Part shown: in pieces, positions 24,901 to 38,500 of the stretch
How the letters are laid out: the number at the start of each line of letters is the position of its first letter
Numbering within the stretch: the stretch's first letter is position 1
Source of the DNA: Rhodeus uyekii
Lineage: Eukaryota > Chordata > Actinopteri > Cypriniformes > Acheilognathidae
Assembly: GCA_037043235.1 (NCBI GenBank)
Contig: JAWRVZ010000178.1
Coordinates: 293,759 to 357,758 of the forward strand
Direction of reading: 5' to 3'
DNA length: 64,000 nt
Translations under genes and position numbers: made by a program
Notes under the pieces: model-generated
Database searches by the model: none
What the model was told of the DNA's origin: nothing
What the model saw: the letters and a program-made list of their open reading frames with translations, nothing else

Positions 24901-27900
24901 TTTTCCAGGGTGGGGAAAAAAAAACCCAGATAACAATTCATCTCAACCAGGCCTTGCAGCCTTTTTTGTATTCCGTAGATATTTAAATGAGAAATATTAC
25001 GACTTCATAAGACCTAGAAAAAAAAAAAAACAGTCCAAAGAAGTAATTCATTGTAGCCCTTTAAAAGTGGATTCTGTTTAATATAAAGTGGATGTTGAGC
25101 TTTGTAATAGTGCAGATCTTTACAGCGTGACAACGTCTGCAGAACACGTTACGTTCAAACAGCAACATCACATAACTGAAAAGTGAAACAGCATAATAGG
25201 ACCCCTTTAAACACGCCATTTTTCCTAACTGTAGAGTAATTCCTCAAATTGGAAGGAGCGAACACTATAATTTGTGTTGGTTTATTTGCAGAAGATTAGT
25301 TCAACTATTAAGGATGCACAACACAAATCAATGTTGGTCTGAGGTGCTCTGGGTGGAGCAGAAAGAGAAAAATATTGAAAGCACCAGAAACACTGAACTT
25401 CTCAAAGATTAACAACAACAAAACTTACTCATATGTACAATGTTGGAAAAACAGACCTAAAAGAAACGTCCCTGTTTATTTTGACAACTACAAACAAGGC
25501 TGTGAGGGTTAGATGTATTGTACGACGAATATGTCAGAACGCAAGTGTGACTGGATGGCCCTGGATCAGCTAATAGAACAGTTACTGCCCCTTCTAAGGT
25601 AGTGCAATGTTGTGTCTTCCTTACATTCATGTGACTTAAGACCTACTAACAGTTAACTCACTGTTTTGCTTCCGTTATCTTTTTTGTAGACCATATGTTT
25701 TCGCATGCGCCTTATAACACGGTGCACCCCGTGTATGGATTACGTACATAAATAGACCCATGATTTGGACCAAACCTTATAATCCAGTGCGCCTTATGGT
25801 GTGGAAAATACGGTAAGCATTTGGTTTTGGTTGATTGAACATGAATGAAGCTTTAATGTGTCAACATGCTACCTAGTGAGATATGTAATCAGACATTGGT
25901 CAGCATAAACAGGCTCAATGGCTCAAGCAATGGCATGGGTTTGGGATGGGACTGTGTCAGGCTGCTCTCTATCAATTACACTGCCCTGTGTATTTGTGTG
26001 CACTGTGTGAAGAGCAAACGTAATTTACAATACATTTTTTCTATGATCTATAGCCAATAACGGGCATGTCTGGTCATCGCAAACTCTGAGCTTGTGATGC
26101 TTGTGAATGCTCTCATTATAACTATAACGAAGGGCAGACAAGGCATAAATAGAGCTTTTTATAACTGTTATTTTTGACTGTGTGCTGAACTTGTACTCAA
26201 TGAAGTGAGTGACAGCTTCACTGATTAAAAAGGTAACTACTTTTGCTTGCTTTCTACATAATCTATTCACAATTCACAGCAAAGTAGTGAATCTGCCAAA
26301 CTATCAAAACTGTACCAAAATTGTGATGACTGACATAGTAATAAGAACGGGATGAAAAAAAAAGAATCGGATGCATCAAAATTCATGTGCATCAAGTTTT
26401 GCAGTGTAAACAAAGCCTGATAATAGACCTCCCACGGCAACACAGACAATTTTAAAGGTTTAATGGCTTTAATAAGTCTCTAAAGTAACTAAAAACACTG
26501 ATGTTTTTGCTCATTTTATAAATCTAAAACTTTGAAAACAATGCTTACTCAACTGATAAAATGTTTGAATGCAACATGCTTTAATGCATTATTCAATATA
26601 TAGCTAGAAATAAAAACATAAAAATAGTAAAAAAAAAAAAAAACACCTTTCCAAATGTTTTCCCAAAAGTATTGAAATTGTTATTGGTAACAGAATATCA
26701 TGAAATTTGCTGGTATTGTGACCCCACTATAGACTTCAATGCCTCACAGCCATGTTTGTGTCAAACACATACCAAATAAGGCCTGAATAGTATCAGGATT
26801 GGATTTTAGGCAGATAGGGCAAGTGGCAGCCAGGAAGGAAGAAGGTTGTGTGAGAAAAAAGTGTGAGTAAAAGGAACCCTGCAAAGCAAATAGCAAGTGG
26901 AAGAAGCATCTTCTAGGTGTTAGACAGGCTGGTTAGGAGGTAGACGAGGAGATGCCAGGAGGTTCTTGTGAGTGGGAGGAAGGCGCGTGACTCTGACCTT
27001 GAACAGTGCATCGCTGGACACTGTATAATATGTTTTGGGGGTCATCTCCAATGACACGCCTTGATACTTCTAGATAAAATAAGTGAGGGGAGCAAGGGGT
27101 GGGTAATGTTTTGCATCAACAAAATCCATCAGCACATCTAACTGCACATAAGAACAACCTTCAATAGCAACTGAAAGCTACATAAAAGTAGGCAAAAGGT
27201 ATAAAATGAACAGGTCATGCAGAAAAATGTCATGCAATCGCATCCACCTTACCACAAAAAGTACTACAACCCTGAGCTCTTCTCATTGCATGGCCTCCTT
27301 TCCATTAACACAATATACTCGTCTATAAAAGTGACCAATCTCAATACCTTAAAATTCAAACCAAGTATACCATCTTATGATACAACATCAGGTACATGCT
27401 GTTCCAAAGTCTACAGATAAAAGTTATACTGGCTTTTTAGTTACCTGATTGATTGCATGTATTTAATAGGGCTTGCCGCCAACTCTAGTTGTAAATAATT
27501 CAACTCAAAGTTACTGGCCATTTAAAAACATCTTTGAGTTTTTAATGTCCCTAATCAACTTTCCAATGACAGCTCTATTTTCCTACTTCACAAGTACTCA
27601 GAGTTGTGTTAGCTTAGCAACATGCTAACATCAAACTTCACTGGAATCAGCTGAGCATTAGTTGCCTCATGCATTCGAGTAAGCATTATTTTCCATTAAG
27701 ACCATTTCTAATCAGTCACAGGTTAGGATGCTGCCTTAGGGGCCATTCGCACAGAACGCTTTTGTTGAAAATGCAAGACAAAGCAGATTGAATAATAATT
27801 TTTGAAAAAAAAGCTTTTTTCTTAAATGTCTAACTTTTTTTTTTAACTAGAAAGCCACGCTTTTAGAATGCCTGGCCTTGCACTAGATGCAAGTGCAATA

Positions 27901-30900
27901 GTCAAACAAGTCTATCCAGCATCTTTTTTACAAAGAGAAGTAATAGAAAAGATGATAAGTGGAATGCAAAAACATGTTCTGTGTAAACAACCCTTTGTAA
28001 GACAGCTGCCAATTTAGGTTAAATGCTTCAATTTTACCATTTTCTACTGGAATTGTTTTTTTAAAGATGAAATGAGGCCACACAATAAGAAACTAACTAC
28101 AGTACACAGAGAACAGAGTTTCCTTTATGGATGAGGGGTTTGGGAAGTCGTACCTGACCCAGCTGCTCAGAGTGCTGGTGGAGTTCCTCCAGAATGGGCA
28201 GGGTCTGCTCCTGGGTACAGTGCTCCAGGATACGCTGGATCACCCGACATCCATATGGATGAGTGGACAAAACAAACACCTACACACCAAAGAAAGGGAA
28301 AAAAACACTGACACGCATACTGGTGGATCCCTTGGTCAATAAAAGATCATCACATCATTGATCACATCTGAAACAACATTAGTGATTTTCTTTACCAGCA
28401 TCTAGGGTCAAGGAACAATCTTTTGGCAAATTATAAGAATTCCATTTTTATTTACATTTTATTTAGGACTTTACGTCAAACTAAAAAGGCAAGATTATTC
28501 ATACATAAAACACATGTAGCTCTACATAAAGTTCTGGCTAGTTGTTTACAAGGCAACGCTCATTTTTACTTAGGACACACTGCATTTAGTCACTAACATT
28601 TTTGCATTAGTCTTACTCGTAAGAGCCAGTCACACAGCCGATCACGCACAAATCACGCACAGATTGGGTTTGTGCGTACTTGTGCGTCGAGAAATTGACC
28701 AAAGTATTCCACGAACATTCGACGTATGAATCACTGACGGAGCGAGTCCAAACACACACGCTTCGCGAACGTTCCACGAACAGGCACTTTCAGAATTCAC
28801 ATTGTCAGTGGAATGAATGTGATACGTGCGCGGTTCATGCGTGATATGAAGGTGGGGCGTCAGTGGACGTGTGCGGTTTCGAACCAATTCCAACGCATAA
28901 GCACTGACAGCCGACGCGTGTCCCGCGCATAGTCACGCATATTCGCATAAACTACGCACGGCGACTCGTGAATAATGCACACCAACTCACAGTTGTGCGT
29001 CGTAAAAATTTTGAACCGTTCAAAACTCAAAATCACGCACAAACCGCCTTCGACGCACATCCACTTACAATCACTGACGGTCCACGTTCGTTCCACCGAC
29101 GAATTACGCATACGACACACACTCCGCCCAGAAACGAAAATCTGTGCGTAATTCATGCGTTTTTTGTGTGACTGGCCCTTTAAATTTACAAATTAGAGAC
29201 CAATCTATTTTAACACAGACTTCAAGTTATGACTTCAAAAAAATTAGATAACTAAGCTGTAAAACTAGCAGTACTAGTACTAAAACTAGACGTAGTAGTT
29301 TAAGAAACAGGCCTTGGGTGTAAATAACGGAAAGCAGTCCAGCTGAGTGAGATACCATGCTATAAACAGTGTATCAAAATCTCAGCTTTTTAAATTTGAT
29401 TAGCATGTTCTTAACAGAATAGACAGGTTCTTAAAGAAAATGAACAGACATGCAATAACATTCATGAATACTTGTTCTACCCACCACCATATGTAAATCC
29501 CGTTTCTGAGCTATATAACAAGCATGAGTGTCTGTGGAGATACCTGGCCCTGGAAGGCATCAATGATGAACTGAAGAGCTTGGGGTTGGACACACTCAAT
29601 ACATTTCTGCACCACATGATTTCCATTCTGATCCTTTACACACTTCAGCACATGGCCATCCAACTCCCGTACGATGTCACTCTGAAACAAGAAAAAGAAA
29701 CAATTCTGAGAACTACCGCCATTTCTAAACACATACATACACACACGTTATTTAGCAAGACATTCATTTTATTTTTAAATGGGTAGATTAGGGCAGTCAG
29801 GGCAGTGTTACGTTACTTTTGAGTCACTTTTTCTGTCACTTCTTTCTTTGTCTGGGTTAAATTATTGGATGTAAATAAGTCAGCTGGCCCAGACCAGTTG
29901 GAATCATTCTTAAAGACCCCCTGTGGTAGAAATCAAGCTTTTATTGTGGTTTATACTGTGTTTTTTTAATTTGCTTTCAGACAAACCATATCCATAATTC
30001 ACATGTCAACACCATTGCAGAATATTTTCTCAGAATTATTGAGCCAAAGACTGACTGTAGCGTTATATTTTTCTGTTGATAATCGGATACTTTAGGGAAT
30101 ATAGCAGGTGAATTACATTTTTGATGTACATTGTTGATGATATGACAAACTATATTCCTTTCTTCACTGATGTTCTATGACGTTTAAAGTGTTTCTTAGG
30201 GTGCTGATTTTTAAAAGGCAGACAGAGATGGCATATGGGTTTGTGTAACATTAGCAACACATTATTAGCTGCTTGATAACAGTCAAGACAGAGGCTAATC
30301 ATTAATTACCGTTATGGCTCTGACGTTGTAAAGAGTGCAGCGTTTATTACAGTAACTTGAATAAAAGAATGGGTCTCTGAGCTGGAGTGACTGAGTGGAG
30401 GACACACTCATTTGCATATTCATGAATCCACGTGCACTTAACGAAGCAAGTGTGTAGAGTTACATTCAATCCATTTTAAGCCATGAAGATTTTTTTCCCA
30501 CAAGAATACATCAAAAGTTTGTCATTTTGGTGATCAAAAGAGAGTTTTAAGGGATAAAATAGATTAGCTGCAGTTTTTATAGCGGCTCCATTTGACATAT
30601 TTAATCTTTCACTTTGTTTAAATAAAATTATAAAGACCTATACCATTGATAAAAAGAGGAGATCTCACACACACACACACACAAATGCATAACTAGGGGC
30701 CGATTTAAAAAAAGTACATTGTATTAAAGATTTTAGAAATTCTTATTAGATTACAATTATTAGTCTTAAATTACATTGAGGCCCTTGACAAACAATGTGC
30801 TTTAGAAAGTTATAGTAAAATATGCAATTCCTTAATATTGTCGCATAACTGACGTGTAATGTGGAAATTTGTAGAGTAAATAAAAAGCAACTTACAATTA

Positions 30901-31633
30901 CCTGCTGGTCGGAAGAGATGGATTCCAAAGCTTTCTGGATTACACGACAGCCATACATCTGCAGAGCCAGCGGCAACACATGGCCACGGATGCGAGTCGC
31001 CAGAGCCAGTTTCTGATCTGCACTGCCAAACTACAGCAGACAAAGAGAAAAAAAATATCAACTCAAAGAGAGAATCATGACAGGTTAAATTTAGATTTCC
31101 TTTACGTTACTTCAGTTTTGGAAGCAGATTTTTTGTTTCAGATAACATTACTGCATTTGAAGTGGCTACTGAATACAAACCACCAGGGCAACAAAGAATT
31201 TGATGATCAGAATAAGTACTGTCTGCAGACAAAATTTACATGTTTGGTGATTTTAACATACATGTAGATAATGGAAGATGCATTGGGAAAGGCATTTAAA
31301 AGACATTCATTCATGGACACATGGAATCCATGTTGATGCCGTTGAAATTCTCCAATCATTATCTAGTCTTGAGTTTAGTCCATTTAGGCAAGGTTGCAAA
31401 ACACTCAAGTTACAAATAGGGACGTGCGTGGACTCATTTGTTAGTCGTTTTGTAACTGCCTAGTCTAACAGTAAGAAAACCTCAGAAGACAATCAAAAAA
31501 CACATTTAAATATATTAACAATACATTTTTGAATCTATGAATCAAGTTAAAACTAAGGTCACTATAAATGCAGCGGGTTTTCCATCTGGAGTTTCAAAAC
31601 TGCTTGCTTTATATAGTGAGGCGTATGTATCGG

Positions 31634-31666
<33 letters not shown>

Positions 31667-32540
31667 CTCAAATCAATGAATGGCGGCATAAATTAATAAT
31701 TTGATCCTTTAGAATATACGCCATCTCATGCTGGTGCAAATTACCTCAAGTTACAGCTAGTGTGGATTACGAATTCCAAACTGGGTGACCTTGAAAGACG
31801 CTAGGAGCAGCAAAATATCAAGATCATCAGTCTGTGCGGAAAAGCAGAGCCCAACTCAATTCATTGCCAATTTACGTGTGCAAATTGGGCACGAGTAACT
31901 TTACACAAGCTCTGAAGATCGACCATGCCCGATTGATCGTGCGCGTTTCCGGTCAGGCCCTTATCCTCTGATCCTCGGACTGCAGTGACCAGACTTTCTC
32001 ACCATCCAGATAAAGAGAAGATTCTGCATCTTGCATGGCTGGCCTTCAGTGTACAGCAGAGTGCATATACTTGTCTTTCTAGACAACTCTGAAGTTCTGA
32101 AGCTGCGTAAGGCTTTGAATGCTGTAAGGAAAAGACTCAAGAGGCAAATTTTTGATATGGGGTGCTCTTTCCTGCTTGCTTTATCGTGCCTAAAAATCTC
32201 CTTTAAACATGTCTTTGACACTGCCCAAGCCTTTGTGGACTATTGCTGTTGAGGACAGCTCGCTCCTATCTAAATCGCTGTTGTTCCATTAGTCAATAGG
32301 TTGGGCAAGACTCAGTGGCCTTCGGTCTTTGGTACTTCTTGTCTGCTCAACGTAATTGAATGTTTAACATTGCATTGCAGTGTTTGTTTATCTGTTGACC
32401 AATTGCAGTCTCTTGTTTTTCATGTAAATGTTAGACAAGATGTGGAAAAGAATTTTGTTTTCGTTTTTTATAAAAATGATTTCCATAATCTGAGCAGTAC
32501 AAGAACTGAGAACAAGAACCATTCCTAAGTTTGCCACCTG

Positions 32541-32574
<34 letters not shown>

Positions 32575-35500
32575 TTAATTCAACAATGTGGTTGTGGAAA
32601 AAAAAACCTTAATTGGCCCATAGTGCACAATTTCAGGCACCCATAGGAAATTAATGGGTAAGACTATAAAAAAAATAATAATAATAATATAAAAAGAAAA
32701 ATGTATTAAACAAAATGCAGATCATACACGCACATAAATGAACAGGTGAGCCTATACAACATTCTCAATGTGGCCCACAAAAATCCACAGAGCGGGTTTT
32801 TTGGTAAAAAAAAAAAACAATCACCCAAACTAATACTTGAATGAGCCAATAACAGAACTTTTAAGCCACTGGGCAAAACACTTCAAAGTCATATCAATGT
32901 CCTACTGCGGACAAAAACATAAGTTTTGCTGACATTTCCAAACAAAACATGTTGTAAATCATTTACAGTGGAACCCACTTATCTCGAGCTCGGTTAACTC
33001 GCCAACCCCGTTATGTCGACGTTTCTGAAGTGGAACCGCCAAACTCCCTATTTTTCTTATCTGTTATGTCAATTATTTTATGTCGCTGAACCCTGATGTC
33101 TCGAGCTCAAAAGAGGGACAGTCTTTACATCAGTTATCTCGATCCCCAGTGACTAATGATAGTACCGACTGCGCATGCGCTGAGTTCACGTTGCACGTGC
33201 ATCACGGTCTGTATAGTACAGGGGTCGGCAACCCGCGGCTCTTTCACCCCTGTGCTGCGGCTTTCTCATCCCCTGCACGTAACTTGTAGCAGCGGTCCCA
33301 CTATCCGCGCTCGGTCCGCTATCGCTCCGCCCACGAAAGAAAGAGTGTCGCGCCGCATGAGTGTCGCACTAGTGAAAACATTTGGTGGTGAGGGACTATG
33401 GATTTTTATACATTTTATGATGGAAAGCAAGAATTCAGTGTCAAGAGGACATGGAAACATTTTAGTCAAACTGTGCTGATGAACAAGGCCTGAAAGTGAA
33501 TGCCAATGCCATGCCAAACATGTAAAGAGCGCAAGTACAAACCAGGAAAAATAAAACGCTCTGAAACATCACAAATAAAAGGAAAATAGAAACAGTAGAT
33601 TATGTTGTGTAACAGTCAGCGGTAGAGCAGCAATCTCTCTCCTCACGCGCTCACACCAGAACAGCGCGCACACAACTACCATACATACGCCTTCTTAAAG
33701 GTATATTCCCAACATAAAGTAACCGCTAAAGTAGCTGCTGTTAGTTGGTGCACATATGCCTTTTGTTGTTATCAAACATATACAGTATTTGTACATTTTT
33801 ATAGCATGTCGATCGCTTCAAACAAATCGCCATATTGGCTTTGGGTCATCTCGATCCTCGATTATCTCGACCCTTTTTTGCAATCCCTGAGGCCGTCGAC
33901 ATAACCGGGTTCCACCGTTTTTGTACCTGTTTGTTACCATTTACTTTGAATTATTCACATTTGATGATTACTCAGTCTCCTCCTTTGTTTGTCTTAGCAT
34001 ATGTTGTTATTTGTATGGTCTCGTCCAACACAAACGGTTTAAAAAATAAAAATCTGCAATTTAACATGAGAGGGAAAAAACCCCGCAATAGATTCCGTTT
34101 GTAACATTGGTTTATGGATTTTATCCAGTAAGTATTACAGACCTCTAGTGGCCACTGACATATCATGTAATTGCTATTTTTATACCAACATATGTCACCA
34201 GATGTCGCCAACGTATGCTACATTTTGAGGTTTAGTGCAGATTGTGTTTTAAAAAGCACCTGTGACATTTGTGCTAAACTTTTTCCACAAAGGACTCATT
34301 AAGGGGTGCTCTATGAAGGACGCCAGAAGGTTAAAAGGATATGAAGGGCAGTTCAGTCCCTTTCCTAGGTATTTTTACTTTACTCGTTTTGTAAAACGGT
34401 CTCTCTTTATGTTGCTTTTCGGCTCCACAGTATACACGTGTGCGTGTGTATATAATGTACATGGGTGAAAGTTGGCAAAACTGAAAATACTGAAACTTAA
34501 AGCTGGGGGCCTGGGGGCCGCCAGGGCCCCCGGTAGGTCCAGGGCAACGCCCTGGCCAGGGGGCCGGAGGCCCCCTGGAAGCTCCTGCATTCCTTGCAAA
34601 TTATTGTGTAGAAACGACCTCTCCTGGCAACTTGCAGCTACTATAAAAAGGGTGTGAAATAAGTATTTCAAGTTAGCAGTTGAGAAAATATTCACCAATT
34701 TTGGGAGTTCTAAATTATTACTAGAATCCTTCAGAAGTATTGTATTCTATAACTCTGTCATTGGTTTTGCTTCTGCATCTGTTGTTCTATAACTAACATT
34801 TATATTTAATTTTGGTTTGTTACTTAATTCACTTTCTCTAATCACCACAATCCATTACATCATCATCAAAAAAGCTTCAAGCTGCTTCGTGTTATAACCA
34901 ACCGGCAAATTCTTCATTTTTTTCAGATTACTTTTAAAATTTGCGAGCGTTGTTTTCTTGTACCTGTTGTTGTCCTCAAGCGAGTGTAAATTGAAAAATA
35001 CGATTGGACGCCGGAGTCTCACTGACCAATCAGAATCGCCGACACAACTGCACTCCGTCTGTCGCCCACCCGGAACTTCTCGGGTAATTCTCTACGTAAT
35101 CACATTATCCCCCCCCCCCCCCCCCCCCCCAGGCTGTAGACCTTTTTCCTTTTTACAACACATTATTTCTAATACGTTAAACGCACGCATTTGTAAACAG
35201 AAACAAATTTAACGAAGCACATGAAATTTATCACCCAGTTACGGTTTCAAAACAACGCTAAAGTGAAGAAAATCAGGCTTAATTCATCAGAGATGGCAGA
35301 GTGACTCAAAGCCAGTTTTCAATCAATTACTTATTTCAGTGTATGCTTTAAAACAAGTGCTGTCATCATTTCTGTAGAGTGTGAACCCTCACACATTGCG
35401 CTTTATGAAATAAACTGAACTTCAAAAAACCCACTAAAGGCCAGATGCAAACCAAGTTCCTCGGCTGGATAAAGCAAACCAGCTTCTCGCTAGTAAAGTT

Positions 35501-38500
35501 ATGGAAGTGAATTGAATCAAGATAAAGACGATTGCAGTGACATACAGGAGTCGTACAGTAAACACATGGGTATTATTGCTGAGTTTAGTCCATTTAGGCT
35601 GTGACCAAAATGTGATCGCACATTTTATTCATGCACAGATATTTCAGTACATTCACAAACATTGAGGATCATTTTTTGTCCGTCGTGTGTATATTGCTGT
35701 GTTTAAGTCTGAACAGATTTGTGTACTGTATTGGAATAAATGCAGTCAGGTCAAGGTGTTTGGTTTAGGTTTTTATACTTTTTGCCATCCTGTATCACAA
35801 TTTGACGTAAAAAGCGTAAGCTTCTAAAGCTCTTTGCCGTTGCACTGTACAATGAAAAGTATTGTTCTGTAATGTTTGTTTTTTTCTCCATATATGTGCT
35901 GTGGTGTGCATAAATGTAAGAATTACATGGACAACTTATGTCCTTTGGTTTCCTTCGGGAGACTCCAAAAGTACTTCTTTGAAACAGACACTTACATATA
36001 CCTTGATAAAAACTTGCAAAAACTAGTTTTATCAGACTGTAATATTTACAGTTTTATCATCCTTTTGTCCAGTGCTTCTCAATAATTTTCTGTAACGCCC
36101 CTTAGGATTATGCACTAACACTAACTCTGAGTCCAACTTTGATTTTACATTTCTTTTCGTGTTCATTTTCAAGTGATCAAAATGTGTTAAAAAGAGAGTC
36201 TGATAAGGAAAGAGTAAGTGACTGAATGCGTAACGAAATGGGTCCAATCCAGGGCAAAATTTTTTTTAAATGAATTACCTCAAAGAACTTCTGTATAACA
36301 TAGTTCCCAAAGACATCAGTCATGAGTTGGTAAGCAGCCTGTAGGATCTCCCCAAACACCATCTGTCTCTCTGCAGGAGTTGCACGCTCCAACTTCTGCT
36401 GAATAAACCTGGACATTGAGAAAAATATCTAGCATTATGAACCGAACACATACAACAACAAAAATTTAGAGCAACGCTCAAAAACAGAAAGAGTTGCCAA
36501 AGATTAATTTCATTATTTTCCAGGATATTCTTTTCATATGATGCATATTATTGTAGCATTCAATTGTTTTCAGATACGCAGAATCAAAAAATAGTGTCAA
36601 AATCTTTGCAGTCTTTTTGTTTTATCTGGCATTATGAAAAAATACTGACAAAATATTTAATATGCAGATATAGAAACGGGCATCAGACACTGAAATGTGC
36701 AGAGATCACCATACAACCCACTAGATCAGGGGTCTGCAACCTTCAAAATCAAAAGAGCCATTTTGGCCTCTTTACTACCGAATAAAACTCACGGGAGCCA
36801 CAAAACCTATTTGATCCCTAAAATTAAAATAACACTGCATAGGAAGAGGGCCAGAGCATATTACAGTGCCTGACATCATGCTTGCGAGTTCACACACCTC
36901 TTTAATCTTAATTTCAGTGATCTCCGACTGGTGAAGTCGGACATCATTATTGATGTGAATAACAATCTCCAATCTGGTTTATATCCAGTTTGCAAAACAT
37001 AAAATAACTGTGTGTAGCATTTATGAAATTACAGAACTACAAAAATAAAACTAATGAAATTGTATTGCTGCTTGTGACAATGGAAAACATCAAATATAAA
37101 AATAAAAAAAATTGATGTAACAAGACTACTTCGATCTTGAAATTTAAGAGGTATAACATTGAAAAAAATAATTATTTAATAAAATAGCTTATTTATTGAT
37201 TCCCATATATATTTTTCAAAGCTAGGGGAGCCTCTGCACAGCGATGAAAGAGCCGCATGTGGCTCTGGAGCCGCAGGTTGCAGACCCCTGCACTAGATAG
37301 TAATAAAAGCATTTACTAGCGCTTACTAAAATATTATTATAAAAACGAATTAAAATATTGGAAAGGTCCAAATTAGAGGAGTGGGAACCTCGATCCATGC
37401 TGATCTTGAGAGAACTCCACCATGTGTCCAGGCAGGTCTCGCAGCTGCAGGTTGGGAAAGCGGTTATTCCGGAAGTCCTCTAGTAAGCGGCTGCGTCCTG
37501 AAGGCATGACATCTGAGCGGCTGTAGCGAGCTCGTGGTGGGGGAAAGAGCTGACTGCTAGAGCTAAAAAGACTGGAGGTACCGCCTGAGCTCCTGTATTT
37601 GGCTTCTGCTCCTGGAGCAGCAGAAATATAACGCCCGCTGCCATTGGGCAGACCACCTGTGAAGGGCAGGAGAGAGAGGACAAAAAGGATTCTTCACTAC
37701 ATGTAGAGAGATTGTGTTGCTCAAAAGAAAAGAAATTAATATATGAACATAAATTAATCCAATCACCCTACATCTGTGTTTACTCATTCACCAAACTAAA
37801 ATAATGGGGTACAATTAAGGTCAACAACCCATACTAAGCTTTTGAAATGAGCCATTTGGACTCAGTTTGGTGTGAAAAGTGTATTGCAATTCAACCAAAC
37901 CTGGAATCAAACCATGATTTGGATCAATCGGTTGAACCAAGAGATCATACCCAGATGGAGGCTGGATGAGGAACCATGGGAGGAGGGTAGAGAGGGTGGA
38001 GGAGTCAGAGGTGAGTGGCCAGGTGTCAGTCCAATGGGGCTGGGGGAGGAGGAGTATCCTAGGCTGTTGTAGAAAGACTGGCCAATGGGAGTCAAGCTGC
38101 TACCACCACCACGCTTATACAAGTCAGAGCTGGCCAAAAGGGAGTCCCGACGGGTTGCGCTGCTGCTAGTGGAACTCGACACTGCAGGATTACAAGAGGA
38201 TAAAGGAGAGAACAAGACAAGATGAGAACAACTGATCTGCTCCAATCAGCACTAAGAATGGGTCTCAAAATATTGACCTTTGATTAAAGCAGGGGTGTCT
38301 TTTATTATTAAGTTTTTAAACTTCATATATTTTTAACCAACTTAATCGTGAAATTTGACTTTATTTTAAGCATGTTGGTTAATATGTTTGCAATATAGTT
38401 ACCATCATAATTACCTACATACTGTCTGTTTGATATTAGAATTTAGACAACAGTGTATATTTTAACAAACTACAAATATTTTACTAGTACTTGCATGCAT

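Noticed and set aside
10636..29180. CRISPR-like array from the repeated CGCAC words
   Set aside because: The repeats are irregular words inside dispersed MITEs in a vertebrate genome, without regular spacers or cas genes.
31960..32290. Possible protein-coding fragment
   Set aside because: Composition looks coding-like but frames are broken and no family is recognised.
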